Shown here: piece after piece, positions 36,067 to 45,119 of the stretch
Numbering within the stretch: position 1 is the stretch's first letter
Layout of the letters: the number at the start of each line of letters is the position of its first letter
Assembly: GCA_028874075.1 (NCBI GenBank)
Contig: JAPPLU010000030.1
Coordinates: forward strand, 1 to 64,000
DNA from: Chloroflexota bacterium
GTDB lineage: Bacteria; Chloroflexota; Dehalococcoidia; Lucifugimonadales; UBA3495
Direction of reading: 5' to 3'
DNA length: 64,000 nt
Position numbers and translations under genes: made by a program
The notes under the pieces: model-generated
Told to the model about the DNA's origin: nothing
The model's input: the letters and a program-made list of their open reading frames with translations, nothing else
The model's database searches: none

Positions 36067-37064
36067 TTACGCCAACCAATAACCCGCTCTTGCCGGGACC
36101 TGCTTCGGAACCGCCGGTCATGGAGGTTGGTCACAGTCGCCTGCGCCTCTTGCTGGCCCGTACCCGCCTTGCCTGGCACTCCTTTCGCACCGGCTGGTCC
36201 ATATTCATGGAGAGTCGCATTGGCGTCCTGTCGCTGGTTATCATCGCCCTCTTCGCCGTTATGGCCGTGGCCCACCCCATCCTTATGCTCACTATCTGGG
36301 ATACCGACACTTATGACCCTGTAACCGGATACGCTTTCGACCAGCTGGAGCAGCCCGCTCCTCCCTCTTGGCGCCATCCTCTGGGTACCGACCCCCTGGG
36401 CCGCGATGTCCTGAGCCAGTTGCTCTGGAGCACCCGTTCCGAGTTCGTTTTGGGAATTACGGCCGCCTTGGTAACCGTGGCAATTGCCACCACCGTCGGC
36501 GCCGTCTCCGCTTACTACGGTGGCCTGGTAGACGTCTTCTTCATGCGCTTGGCCGACCTGATTATCGCCCTTCCCGGCATTTCCCTGCTCATCGTTTTGA
36601 GCGCCCTGTTCAAGCTGAACCTGTTCTACCTGGCCCTGGTCATCGGCATCCTGGGTGGTTTCGGCGGTACTGCCATAATCCTTAAGTCCCAGGCTCTGAG
36701 CATCAAGGTCAAGCCTTACATCGAAGCAGCCCGGGTTGCCGGTGGCGGCCACATTCACATCATCTTCGTTCACATAATCCCTAACCTGTTGCCCCTGTCC
36801 CTGCTCTACATGATGTTCACCGTTACCAGCGCCATCTTCGCCGAGGCGGTCCTGTCCTTCCTCGGCCTTCTGGACTTGCGGATGAGCTGGGGAATAATGA
36901 TTCACACGGCCAACACCGGCGGCTACCTGATGGGCGGCACCCGCTACTGGTGGCTGGTAGTCCCCGCAGGCGCATCCATTACCCTGCTCTGCAGCGCCTT
37001 CTACCTCGGCGGACGCGCCCTGGACGAGGTGGTCAATCCCCGGCTGCGCCGCCGCCATGACTAG
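36063..37064 (+). CDS. ABC transporter permease (DppC/OppC type)
   Basis: 333 residues, GTG start overlapping the previous stop (GTGA), so translation is probably coupled. The N-terminal domain ends with HPLGTDPLGRDVLSQLLW, a signature of DppC. The EAA loop is YIEAARVAGGGHIHIIFVHIIPN, and five or more membrane segments follow. The C terminus RALDEVVNPRLRRR is typical. Works with the previous permease. Confidence 0.93.
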   Translation: MITPTNNPLLPGPASEPPVMEVGHSRLRLLLARTRLAWHSFRTGWSIFMESRIGVLSLVIIALFAVMAVAHPILMLTIWDTDTYDPVTGYAFDQLEQPAPPSWRHPLGTDPLGRDVLSQLLWSTRSEFVLGITAALVTVAIATTVGAVSAYYGGLVDVFFMRLADLIIALPGISLLIVLSALFKLNLFYLALVIGILGGFGGTAIILKSQALSIKVKPYIEAARVAGGGHIHIIFVHIIPNLLPLSLLYMMFTVTSAIFAEAVLSFLGLLDLRMSWGIMIHTANTGGYLMGGTRYWWLVVPAGASITLLCSAFYLGGRALDEVVNPRLRRRHD

Positions 37065-37118
37065 CAATGCACCGGGAACTTCCTTCCCTGTTGGTGAGCC
37101 GACAGGGGTACGTAAAAT

Positions 37119-37197
37119 GCCTTCCCCCTCGATGGTCTCGAAGGGGGTACGTAGAATCCCCTCCCCCTCGATGGGGGAGGGTTAGGGTGGGGGTGAT
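37119..37197. repeat. Tandem CCCTCCCCC repeat pair
   Basis: Two adjacent units: GCCTTCCCCCTCGATGG... and CCCCTCCCCCTCGATGGGGG followed by AGGGTTAGGGTGGGGGTGA; GGGGTACGTA-type words before each unit suggest a partial duplication. Confidence 0.7.
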
Positions 37198-37300
37198 CCC
37201 CTTCGAACTATCTTGATGTCACCCCCATTCCAACCCGCCTCGGCGGGGGTTTATGATAACCAAATCTATACCTGAATAACCTGAACACATACCCCGGTCA

Positions 37301-37333
37301 GCCCCCGGTGAAGGAAGGTTAGAATGGGGGTGA
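37301..37333. repeat. CCCTCCCCC repeat, 3' part
   Basis: CCCCCGGTGAAGGAAGGTTA then GAATGGGGGTGA: only the right half of the repeat unit is well kept. Confidence 0.5.
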
Positions 37334-37562
37334 ACACCCCACTCGTCCTGGCCTGTCGAAGCGTCCCTCGCCGTGTGCTACCGGAAAAGAAAAGACGCGA
37401 TACAACCTGGAGATGGTCACTGAGGGTATTACTCGCACACCCGGAACCTGTCGCAGACGCCGCTCTCCGGGGGAAGGCCAGACCATTCCCGACATCTCCC
37501 CTCTCCCTGAGGGAACGCGACCGGGGGTAAGGGCAGCCTTCCAAATACGTGCAACTACAACC

Positions 37563-38573
37563 ATGCAAAACACTACTACCGCACCAGTACTAAAAGTAGT
37601 CGACCTGTCCCTCGGCTACCTCACCCGCGCCGGAGAGGTAAAGGCCGTAGAGGACTTCAGCTTCGAACTGGCGCAAGGCCAATCCCTGGGACTGGTAGGC
37701 GAATCGGGATGCGGCAAGACGTCCGTTGCCAACTGTCTCATGCGCCTTCTGCCCGACAACGCCGTCCTGCGAGGTGGTCAGGTCATCCTCGACGGCCAGG
37801 ACATTATGGCCCTGCCCGAGGAGGAGATACGCGAATACCGCTGGAGCCGCATTGCCATGGTCTTCCAGGCGGCCATGAACGCCCTCGATCCGGTCTACCG
37901 GGTAGGCCAGCAGGTGGTGGAGGCTATCGAGACTCACGGCGTCGAGGGTACCCAGTCCGACGCCAGGGAACGCGTTGCCCGACTCTTTCGCATGGTGGGC
38001 CTCGATCCCGCCCTGATGGAGCGCTATCCTCACGAGTTCAGCGGCGGCATGCGCCAGCGCGCCGTTATCGCCATGGCCCTCTCCTGCGACCCCGCGGTAA
38101 TCATCGCCGACGAACCCACCACCGCCCTCGACGTCATCGTCCAGGACCGGATACTTCGGGAACTCAAGGGCATCCAGCAGCAACTCAGCATGGCCATCAT
38201 TTACATCAGCCACGACATCGCTGTCGTCGCCGAAGTCACCGACCGTATTGGCGTGATGTACGCCGGCCGCCTGGTCGAATACGGGGACACCGCCGACGTT
38301 TTCCGCGCTCCCCTGCATCCCTATACGGCAGCGCTCATGGGCTCATTCCCCAGCATCACCGGCGAGAAGCGGGTCCTGGCCAACCTGTCCGGCGAACCGC
38401 CAAACCTTATCGATCCGCCGCCCGGCTGTCCCTTCCATCCCCGCTGCCTGCACGCCACCGACCGGTGTCGGACCGAGTTCCCGCCCCGGGTTGTTCTCGG
38501 CAGCCAGTGGGCCGACTGCTGGCACCCCCTGAACGGCGAAATCCCCGACGCGGCACAGGAAGGAGTTGTTTAG
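37563..38573 (+). CDS. ABC transporter ATP-binding protein (DppD/OppD type)
   Basis: 336 residues from ATG 37563. Walker [11 protein letters not shown], signature [17 protein letters not shown], Walker [13 protein letters not shown], and a C-terminal oligopeptide domain with four Cys ([15 protein letters not shown]...CW) that can hold an iron-sulfur cluster. It energises uptake with the next ATPase, which starts on the base after this stop codon. Confidence 0.94.
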   Translation: MQNTTTAPVLKVVDLSLGYLTRAGEVKAVEDFSFELAQGQSLGLVGESGCGKTSVANCLMRLLPDNAVLRGGQVILDGQDIMALPEEEIREYRWSRIAMVFQAAMNALDPVYRVGQQVVEAIETHGVEGTQSDARERVARLFRMVGLDPALMERYPHEFSGGMRQRAVIAMALSCDPAVIIADEPTTALDVIVQDRILRELKGIQQQLSMAIIYISHDIAVVAEVTDRIGVMYAGRLVEYGDTADVFRAPLHPYTAALMGSFPSITGEKRVLANLSGEPPNLIDPPPGCPFHPRCLHATDRCRTEFPPRVVLGSQWADCWHPLNGEIPDAAQEGVV

Positions 38574-39620
38574 GTGCAGCCCACCCAGAATTCAGTCCAG
38601 GCCTTCAGCCCCGAAACCCTGGTGTCCGTTTCAGGACTGACCAGGCTCTTCCCCGTGGGCCGCGGCCTCTTTCGCCGTACGACCAGCTTCATCCACGCCG
38701 TAGATGACGTTTCCTTCGACCTGGACCATGGCGATAGCCTGGGCCTGGTGGGTGAATCAGGGTGCGGCAAGACCACCGTGGGCAAGCTGCTGGTCAAACT
38801 CTTGGAGCCAACCTACGGCGAGGTCCTTTTCCGCCTGCCCGGGCTCACTCCCCAGGCGGGATCTCCGGAAGATCCGATTGCTTCCTCCGCCATAACCTCA
38901 GGCCAAATGCGGGTCTTCCGCCGCCAGGCTCAGATGATCTTCCAGGACCCTTACGAATCCATGAACCCCCGCCGTACTATCTATGACACTATCGCCGAAC
39001 CCCTGGCCGTACAGGGCATCGGCACCGTCATGGACCGGGTAGACCTGGTGTCGGAAATCCTCATGCTGGTGGGCCTCACTCCTCCGGCCACCTTCCTCTT
39101 CCGCCACCCCCACGAGCTCTCCGGCGGTCAGCGGCAGCGTGTCGCCATCGCCCGCGCCCTTGTTGTTGAACCCACCTTCGTGGTGGCCGATGAGCCCACT
39201 TCCATGCTCGACGTTTCCAGCCGCACCGGTATCATGAACCTCATGCAGCAACTGGCTCACGGCCTGGGCATCGCCTACCTCTACGTAACCCATGACCTTG
39301 CCGTCGCTCGCTACATGTGCCACCGCATCGCCGTAATGTACCTCGGCAAGATAGTGGAGATTGGCGAGACCGAGGAACTGCTGCATAATCCCCTCCACCC
39401 TTATACCCGAGCCCTTCTGTCCGCGGTACCCGTCCCTGACCCGCATTTCCGGCGCGAACCGCCGGACATCCGGGGCGACCTGACCGCCCCCATCGACCCG
39501 CCCGACCGGTGCCGGTTCTACGACCGCTGCCCTCTCGCCACCCTTCACTGCCGCGACAATCCACATCCCCCCACCGAGGAAAAGGGCCCCGGCCACTGGG
39601 CAGCCTGCTACGAAGTCTAA
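38574..39620 (+). CDS. ABC transporter ATP-binding protein (DppF/OppF type)
   Basis: 348 residues, GTG start directly after the previous stop. Walker [12 protein letters not shown], signature [17 protein letters not shown], Walker [14 protein letters not shown]-terminal Cys motif [16 protein letters not shown] roughly 20-residue insertion ([16 protein letters not shown]) separates Walker A from the Q loop. Last gene of the operon, followed by a strong hairpin. Confidence 0.94.
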   Translation: MQPTQNSVQAFSPETLVSVSGLTRLFPVGRGLFRRTTSFIHAVDDVSFDLDHGDSLGLVGESGCGKTTVGKLLVKLLEPTYGEVLFRLPGLTPQAGSPEDPIASSAITSGQMRVFRRQAQMIFQDPYESMNPRRTIYDTIAEPLAVQGIGTVMDRVDLVSEILMLVGLTPPATFLFRHPHELSGGQRQRVAIARALVVEPTFVVADEPTSMLDVSSRTGIMNLMQQLAHGLGIAYLYVTHDLAVARYMCHRIAVMYLGKIVEIGETEELLHNPLHPYTRALLSAVPVPDPHFRREPPDIRGDLTAPIDPPDRCRFYDRCPLATLHCRDNPHPPTEEKGPGHWAACYEV

Positions 39621-39668
39621 ACCGGCGCCGGGGTGAAACGAGCATTTTCATCCGGTGTGCAAAGAAAT

Positions 39669-39693
39669 CAGGGCTGCCATTTCGGCAGCCCTG
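39669..39693. terminator. Bidirectional terminator
   Basis: CAGGGCTGCC / GGCAGCCCTG perfect stem with loop ATTTC between convergent genes; A-rich on the left and T-containing on the right (GATTTG), so it can serve both strands. Confidence 0.8.
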
Positions 39694-39737
39694 AGATTTG
39701 TCATACCCTGGCTCCAAAAGCGGGGCCATTCCCTGAG

Positions 39738-42095
39738 CTAATGTAGCGCCTCCACAATGGTGCTCACGTTGTAGCGCATGAACTCTAGGTACGTTCCCGC
39801 TTCCCCGCCTTCCGGACCCAACGAACCCGTGTACAGGCCTCCGATAAGCTGTGCTCCAGTCTCATCGGCGATTTGCCGCGCCAGCCGGTCCGTCTGCGTC
39901 TTTTCCGCGAATACTGCATGGGCGCCCGAGTGTTCAATGGTCTCCACCAGTTCCGCCAGCTCCATCGCTGTCGGTTCCACTTCCGTGGTTACCGGCATGA
40001 TCGCCCCCACTACCTCGAATCCGTATCGTTGGGCGAAGTACTGGAAGCTGTCGTGCGAAGTGACCAGCAGCCGGTGATCCTCGTCCAGCTCGGAAACCTC
40101 GTCCTCGATCCAGGCGTGAAGCTCATCCAGCTCCTGGCTGTACGCTGCCGCATTGTCCCGGTAGAAAGTCTGCCCCTCCGGGTCCACACCAGACAGGTGG
40201 GCGGCAATGCTGTTCACCGCTTGCTTTACCCGGATGGGGTCAAACCAGAAGTGCGGGTCCAATTCCCCGTGGTCGTGCCCGTCACCTTCCTCTTCGTGGC
40301 CGTGGCCCTCCTCCTCGTGGCCCTCCGTCTCACCCTGGATGCCCACGAAGGCTACCTTGGTCGGGTTGCCGGCCACATCCCAGTGGTCCACCTCTTCCAG
40401 GTCGTGGTCGTCCAACTGCAGCACCTGCCCGCCCACCGAGTCCGTAACGAAGATGGCCCCCGGCGCCATGGCAATGTGCGGCCGGCCCCAGAACCCCGTT
40501 TCCAACGGTGTGGTCAGTGCCTCGGAGTTGGTCGCAATCACATCCCCGTCGTGGGTGTCGTACAGCCGGATTTCCCCGCTGCTCATTACAACAACCAGCT
40601 GTTCTCCGTCCCGGGAAAGGGCCACCTGGATAGGCGAATTGCCCTCTTCGGCGGCAATCAACTGCTCCATTTCACCCTCTTCCGGTTCCACTACGTACAA
40701 CCCCACCGCGGAACCCAGGGCAAAGAAGTGGTCCGCCCCTGAAGTCCCCCAGACGGAGGTGAGCCGGAAGTTATCCGGGGACCCTTCGGGCGCGCCGATG
40801 AATGTGTGGTCGTACTCCCCCTCTTCCGCACTTACCGCCAGGACACCGCCGGTGCAGCCGAAAACCGCGATATGACCGTTGCTGGCGTCCCCGTGCAGGT
40901 CTGGGCAACCCTCGGCGGAATAGAGAACGTTGCCTGACACGTCCCAAATATCGGCGCCCACCGGAAGGCGGTACTGTTCCGGATTGGAGTCATAGTTGGG
41001 ATGCTGGGGCGTGACTGCGAAGAGGTCGCCTTCCAGGGGAACCGCCGCGCCATGCTGGGGTCCCACATTGAATCGTATCGGTTCGTAGGCGGCGCCTTCC
41101 TCTTCCAGTTCGTGCTCGTTGATGAACACCACGTCTCCCGAGCCGTCATAGTAAATTGTGGCCCACTCATCCCCTACGAACATGTGGACGGGACGATCGC
41201 CGCTCAAGTCCAGACCTAGCGGTTCGGCTTCCCCGTTCACCAGGTCAAAATGGTCCCCGTGGGCCTCAAGGTAGGTCCCGCCGTCAATGATGTGGACCAT
41301 ATTTGCGTCGCTGGACACGGCAATGGCGAACCGGCCGCTCCTTGTGGCATAGATTCGCCCGGCCCGGCTGCCCATGTCATAGGCGTCCTGTTCCACCTCG
41401 CCGTGGTCCAGTTCGATAAAAGACATCGCCCCCGTTTGCCCGTCTCCAATCACCAGCTTGCCCAGCAGTGCAGTCATTTCTTCTTCATCGTGGTGGTCCT
41501 CAAATATCTCCACGAAGTCGATGGGGTCCACCCCTTCCCCCACTTCCACAATCGCGTGGGGGTCCTGGGCGGCGTTCTCCACCAGGTCCGTCAGCCAACC
41601 CGCTTCCAGTGACAAGCCCACGGACATCACCAGGTCCGCATCGGCCACCTTGGCTATATCCTGGGCCCCGGGCTGGTACGTGTGTGGGTCGGCGTTGGCC
41701 GGCAACAGGGAGAAGACATCCAGCCGGTCCTGTCCAACTGCCCTTACCCAGTCGGCAATAATGTTGCTTGTGGTTACCACCCTGATCTTCTCTGCTGACG
41801 CCTCCGGCTGGCCGGCCGGCGCCGTTGTCTGCGGCTGCGCTGCTGCTGCGGGCTGGACTGCGGCTGAGGCCCCCGTCGCGGGTTGCGCTGCCGGCTGTGC
41901 CGCCGCTTGAGCCGCGGGCTGCGCTGCCGGTTGTGCCGCTGCCTGAGCCGCGGGCTGCGCTGCCGGTTGTGCCGCCGCCTGAGCCGCGGGTTGCTCGGCG
42001 GTCTGTGCCGCCGGCTCCTCGCTGCCACACGCGACGGCCAGCAGCAGCGTGGCCGCCAGCATGGGTACTAGAATCTTGATTAACTTGCCTGGCAT
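39738..42095 (-). CDS. Zinc-binding lipoprotein: ZnuA/AztC-type SBP with inserted AztD-like beta-propeller
   Basis: 785 residues. The lipobox cysteine is C23 (LLLAVAC), followed by an Ala/Gln/Pro repeat stalk to about residue 85. The first SBP lobe (103-200) has VVTTSNIIADWVRAVG and the zinc ligand H138 in NADPHTYQP. A segment of about 385 residues (205-588) follows and looks like a beta-propeller; its LEAHGDHFDL and PVHMFVGDEWATIYYDGSG resemble the periplasmic zinc chaperone AztD. Next come a His/Glu-rich loop (about 590-612) and the second lobe with H615 (DPHFWFDP), H681 (VTSHDSFQYF) and E731. In ZnuA the His loop lies at just this point. Family assignment of the insert is from motif memory. 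No ABC permease or ATPase is adjacent. Confidence 0.82.
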   Translation of the reverse strand: MPGKLIKILVPMLAATLLLAVACGSEEPAAQTAEQPAAQAAAQPAAQPAAQAAAQPAAQPAAQAAAQPAAQPATGASAAVQPAAAAQPQTTAPAGQPEASAEKIRVVTTSNIIADWVRAVGQDRLDVFSLLPANADPHTYQPGAQDIAKVADADLVMSVGLSLEAGWLTDLVENAAQDPHAIVEVGEGVDPIDFVEIFEDHHDEEEMTALLGKLVIGDGQTGAMSFIELDHGEVEQDAYDMGSRAGRIYATRSGRFAIAVSSDANMVHIIDGGTYLEAHGDHFDLVNGEAEPLGLDLSGDRPVHMFVGDEWATIYYDGSGDVVFINEHELEEEGAAYEPIRFNVGPQHGAAVPLEGDLFAVTPQHPNYDSNPEQYRLPVGADIWDVSGNVLYSAEGCPDLHGDASNGHIAVFGCTGGVLAVSAEEGEYDHTFIGAPEGSPDNFRLTSVWGTSGADHFFALGSAVGLYVVEPEEGEMEQLIAAEEGNSPIQVALSRDGEQLVVVMSSGEIRLYDTHDGDVIATNSEALTTPLETGFWGRPHIAMAPGAIFVTDSVGGQVLQLDDHDLEEVDHWDVAGNPTKVAFVGIQGETEGHEEEGHGHEEEGDGHDHGELDPHFWFDPIRVKQAVNSIAAHLSGVDPEGQTFYRDNAAAYSQELDELHAWIEDEVSELDEDHRLLVTSHDSFQYFAQRYGFEVVGAIMPVTTEVEPTAMELAELVETIEHSGAHAVFAEKTQTDRLARQIADETGAQLIGGLYTGSLGPEGGEAGTYLEFMRYNVSTIVEALH

Positions 42096-42278
42096 TTGAA
42101 TGTCCTCCAGCTAGAGTACTGTTTCCCGGCTTCTTATTGATAAGCAATCCCGTTTCAAAGAGATCAACGTCGCTCCCGTCACCTCATGGCTAATTTGAAA
42201 CTTGCCATCACTATTTACCAGCAACTGCTGATTCAGTATGTGCTCGCCTATAGAAGCTGTTTATACTAAATATCAATA

Positions 42279-42299
42279 ATAAAGTTAATAAAACTTTAT
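42279..42299. promoter_or_regulatory. 21-bp palindrome, possible operator
   Basis: ATAAAGTT and AACTTTAT are perfect inverted 8-mers around AATAA, about 185 bp upstream of the zinc-lipoprotein start. Symmetry and A/T content suit a dimeric repressor such as a Fur/Zur-type protein; the regulator is not known. Confidence 0.4.
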
Positions 42300-42381
42300 A
42301 TCAATTGATGATGCCCTTTGTCAATACTTCATCTCTTTCTGTGGCAGTTCAGAGTTGATGCGATGGCCTTTCTGGCCCAAG

Positions 42382-42478
42382 CCGTCATACCGGCGAAAGC
42401 CGCTATCCAGGCCCCTTGTTCTCCATACACCGGATTGGGCTTAGCCTTTCTGGGTTCCGGCTCAAGGCCGGAATGACC
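42382..42478. repeat. Two facing ATTCCGGC-type repeats
   Basis: A copy reading GTCATACCGGCGAAAGCC at 42382 and an inverted copy at 42451-42478 (TTCCGGCTCAAGGCCGGAAT) bracket about 40 bp. Confidence 0.6.
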
Positions 42479-42727
42479 GCGTGGACCGGAGGCGGCTCTG
42501 CGAATCTGAACAGTTACCTTGACCAGCTTCCTTTGCACTCCCAGGGCCCGTTCAGCTATAATTTGCACGCTTTTGAACGTGCCCTCCCCATATATTCAAT
42601 ACAGCTTGGGGTTATCTTAAAGGCGTGGCCGGCATCTTCCCGTGGTTGGATGCCTCGGTGTATTCGTGGCTTTCAACCTGTCCAGAATTCTTCAATCTGA
42701 GTCTCAACTATTGGGAAAGATGCGAGT

Positions 42728-43062
42728 ATGGCTCAGGCCGGGTATTCTTTATTCACTGTTGCGCTGATCGTCCTCGCTGCCCCGTTCGTAGCGTGCAATG
42801 GCAATTCATTCGATGGCGAGGCCGCCTTCAACTGAACTTCCGGTAAGCAGGTGTCGGCCAACAACCCCAGCACGGCGTACCCGCAGGCGGCTTTCGAGCA
42901 TGCGCAGGTAACCAACGCTGGAAAGTGGGCACGGGAGGTTGAAGAATATCGCCATTACCCCGAAAGACGACCCTGACCTCAGAAAGCTGCGCATTGAACT
43001 GGCAAGTACAATCTCCCACCCGGCGTGGTTGACCGGATTGTTGCCCAACAGGAGCTGCCCTG
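42728..43062 (+). pseudogene. Probable remnant of a small lipoprotein gene
   Basis: ATG 42728 opens a 35-residue frame with a signal-peptide-like core ending LIVLAAPFVACNGN, then TGA at 42833. The same frame stays open after the TGA for another 50 codons, and a neighbouring frame then reads on (ITPKDDPDLRKLRIELASTI) to the next gene start at 43063. This fits a lipoprotein broken by one stop and one frameshift. A genuine 35-residue peptide is the alternative. Confidence 0.35.
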
Positions 43063-43563
43063 ATGCGTGAGGAAAGAATAGCCGCCACGTCCTGGCAGTT
43101 GCGGGCCAGCCTTCTTTGGCTCGTTGTCATCGGCATTGTCGGGGTGGCCATAGTCCTGGCCTTCGAGCGGCACTGGGACGGCTACTGGCAGTTGGTCCCC
43201 TGGGCAGTTCTCGGGGTTATCTTCTTAGCCCTGTTGGCCATCGTCCTCTTCCCTTCTTCAGTTACCAGGAAATTTGTCCTCTTGGTAACTGTCGCCACCA
43301 TCATTGCTTCTTGCCTGGGTCTTTGGCAGCACTTCGACGCGAATTACCAATCCGCTTCGCAGGATGCCAACTATACCGACCGCTGGGAGGATATGAGCCT
43401 GTTTGACCGGGTTTGGGAAGTCTCCAGGGGCTCAGTGGGCCACGTCCCCATTTATGCCGCCGCATCCCTCATTCCAATTGCCATCGCCCTGGCCATGTCC
43501 ACCATCGGCATCGGCCAACAAGAAAGGTACGCCGAATACGTGGACCCAAGGCAACGCCGCTAG
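43063..43563 (+). CDS. Small membrane protein of unknown function
   Basis: A 166-residue membrane protein with hydrophobic segments near residues 15-35, 45-65, 70-88 and 133-150, and a short outside loop rich in Asp, Asn and Trp (ANYQSASQDANYTDRWEDM). No recognised family. The ATG overlaps the end of the broken lipoprotein frame, which suggests the two were once translationally coupled. Confidence 0.6.
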   Translation: MREERIAATSWQLRASLLWLVVIGIVGVAIVLAFERHWDGYWQLVPWAVLGVIFLALLAIVLFPSSVTRKFVLLVTVATIIASCLGLWQHFDANYQSASQDANYTDRWEDMSLFDRVWEVSRGSVGHVPIYAAASLIPIAIALAMSTIGIGQQERYAEYVDPRQRR

Positions 43564-43929
43564 GCTGGTAACCCCCGGGCCCTCCCTCCCCGAATCTGTT
43601 GAAGAACCCTCCTGATAAGGAAATGCCTGCTCGGCATATCTGCTCGTATCAGGAACTGTCCACTCTTCCTCGACCTGGCAAGACTGGCAGGTCATCGCTG
43701 TTGGTTTGATCGCTTTTTTCGGAAGTCCGCTCCTCTTGGGCTTGTCAAACCACCGGCGGTATCCCTCCGCCTGGGCCAGGGCAAGCCTTAATCCTTGCCG
43801 CAATTCCGCTGTTGTTATACCCTTGACGCAATATCCTGACTCTTGCTGCAGTACCTTTTCTGCTATTGCCGCAATGTATCGCAGCGAGCCAAAGGCCCGG
43901 GATTCCTGGGCTGCACATGAAGGAGGCAA
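43432..43929 (-). CDS. Possible hypothetical protein (uncertain)
   Basis: A 165-residue frame opposite the gap between two plus-strand genes and overlapping the 3' end of the small membrane protein. Composition is normal for a protein (IAAIAEKVLQQESGYCV, ELRQGLRLALAQAEGYRRWF, TCQSCQVEEEW), unlike the Arg/Pro-rich look of most antisense frames here. Against it: TTG start without a ribosome binding site, overlap with the Shine-Dalgarno sequence of the next gene, and no recognised family. Confidence 0.25.
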   Translation of the reverse strand: MPPSCAAQESRAFGSLRYIAAIAEKVLQQESGYCVKGITTAELRQGLRLALAQAEGYRRWFDKPKRSGLPKKAIKPTAMTCQSCQVEEEWTVPDTSRYAEQAFPYQEGSSTDSGREGPGVTSLAALPWVHVFGVPFLLADADGGHGQGDGNWNEGCGGINGDVAH

Positions 43930-43933
43930 TCAG
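43564..43933. other. Structured leader-like intergenic region
   Basis: About 370 bp before the dehydrogenase. Near 43611-43653 an outer stem (CCTGATA / TATCAGG) encloses an inner hairpin (ATGCC / GGCAT). No T tract. Could be an RNA leader or chance; the uncertain minus-strand frame above covers the same bases. Confidence 0.3.
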
Positions 43934-44899
43934 ATGGCCACTTGGAAAGTCGCCTATTTCAGCGGTGTTGGCGGTCGCCCAGCCACCATGCTTGAAAATG
44001 CGCCGGACGAAATCGAGGTTACGGTGGTGGACCCGGCTCTGCCGGAGTCGGAAAAAATTGAACTTTGCCGCGACGCCGACGCCCTCATTACCAGCGATGT
44101 TAGCACCGCCGTGCTCCAGGAGTGCCCACGGGTGAAGCTGATCCAGACCTTGAGTGCGGGCTACGACCGGCTGGACTTGGAGGCCATACTGGAAATGGGC
44201 ATCCCTGTGGCCAACAACGGCGGCGCCAACGCTATTTCGGTGTCGGAGCAGACCATCGCCCTGATGATCGGCATCAACCGGAATCTGATGGCCCAATGGG
44301 ACAGCACCACCCGGCGGCGGGAGTGGCGAGGCAACCTCTACCAGACCGATCTGTCCGAAGTCACCGACAAGACGGTGGGCATCGTGGGATTGGGACGTAT
44401 TGGCCAGCAGGTGGCCAAACGCCTGACCGGGTTCGATACCCGGACCATATTCTATGACGTGGAGGAAATTCCGGAGGATGTCCAGCGGGAGGTAAAGGCG
44501 TCGCCAGTGTCCTTTGACGAATTGCTGGAAACTTCCGACATCGTCACCCTCCATGTTCCCCTAACCCGGCGGACCCGGGGTATGATGTCGGACCAGGAAT
44601 TTGACATGATGAAGGAGACTGCCTTCCTGATTAACCTCTGCCGTGGGCCGGTGGTGGACGAGGCAGCGCTGCATCGCGCCCTGACCGAAGGGAAGATTTC
44701 TGGGGCGGCAGTGGACGTTCTGGAGGTGGAACCCACGCCCGCCAACAATCCTCTGTTCGAACTGGACAACGTGATCATCACTCCCCACATGGCCGGTCAG
44801 AGCCAGGAGACCGCCCTGCGGGCAGCGCACTTTGCCTACGGCAATATCATCCGCGTGCTGTCGGGACAAGAGGCCGAGTCGCTGGTAACCCCGGAATAG
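43934..44899 (+). CDS. D-isomer-specific 2-hydroxyacid dehydrogenase
   Basis: 321 residues from ATG 43934, which has GGAGG upstream; the longer frame to 43706 is not conserved. NAD loop VGIVGLGRIGQQVAKRL (G-x-G-x-x-G), then a typical strand-2 acid (YDVEE). The catalytic Arg lies in INLCRGPVVDEAAL, the Glu in VDVLEVEPTP, and the His in IITPHMAGQSQE. Reduces 2-keto acids or oxidises hydroxy acids; members include phosphoglycerate and glyoxylate/hydroxypyruvate reductases. Cytosolic. Confidence 0.9.
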   Translation: MATWKVAYFSGVGGRPATMLENAPDEIEVTVVDPALPESEKIELCRDADALITSDVSTAVLQECPRVKLIQTLSAGYDRLDLEAILEMGIPVANNGGANAISVSEQTIALMIGINRNLMAQWDSTTRRREWRGNLYQTDLSEVTDKTVGIVGLGRIGQQVAKRLTGFDTRTIFYDVEEIPEDVQREVKASPVSFDELLETSDIVTLHVPLTRRTRGMMSDQEFDMMKETAFLINLCRGPVVDEAALHRALTEGKISGAAVDVLEVEPTPANNPLFELDNVIITPHMAGQSQETALRAAHFAYGNIIRVLSGQEAESLVTPE

Positions 44900-45119
44900 C
44901 CCGCAATAGCCAGGACCGCAGGTGGCAAACCCGGCGCATCTCAACGAAAGCGGCGCGCCCGAAATGGCTGGCAAGGCACCGTCGTTCCCGCGCGGACGGA
45001 TGCCCTGCCAGGGTCACACCCGGGTTCCTGCTCTTCCTGAAATAACGGAAGCGATAGCGCAATACTCAAGCCCCGGCTCCGGCGGTAACTCATCCATTTC
45101 TGGACAGGAACGGTACAAC

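Larger units (their letters stand above)
37065..37562. other. Intergenic region dense in repeats
   Basis: About 500 bp inside the ABC operon. It holds at least three CCCTCCCCC-type repeat units (37119-37197 and 37301-37333) plus a variant near 37501 (TCTCCCTGAGGGAACGCGA). The frame of the next gene is open upstream to 37413 but through repeat DNA, so I do not count it as coding. Confidence 0.5.
42096..43062. other. Long intergenic region: operator-like palindrome, repeats, gene remnant
   Basis: Nearly 1 kb. It contains the palindrome at 42279-42299, two facing ATTCCGGC-type repeats (42382-42478) and, from 42728, a lipoprotein-like start that runs into a stop. The part near 42200-42330 is very A/T-rich. 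Confidence 0.5.

Noticed and set aside
36057..37067. 336-residue minus-strand ORF
   Set aside because: Exactly antisense to the DppC-type permease.
37413..37562. N-terminal extension of the DppD-type ATPase
   Set aside because: It runs through dispersed repeat DNA; ATG 37563 gives the normal family N terminus.
42833..42835. TGA in the lipoprotein frame as selenocysteine
   Set aside because: No family match around the codon, and a frameshift follows.
43706..43933. N-terminal extension of the 2-hydroxyacid dehydrogenase
   Set aside because: Not conserved-looking, while ATG 43934 has a strong ribosome binding site.
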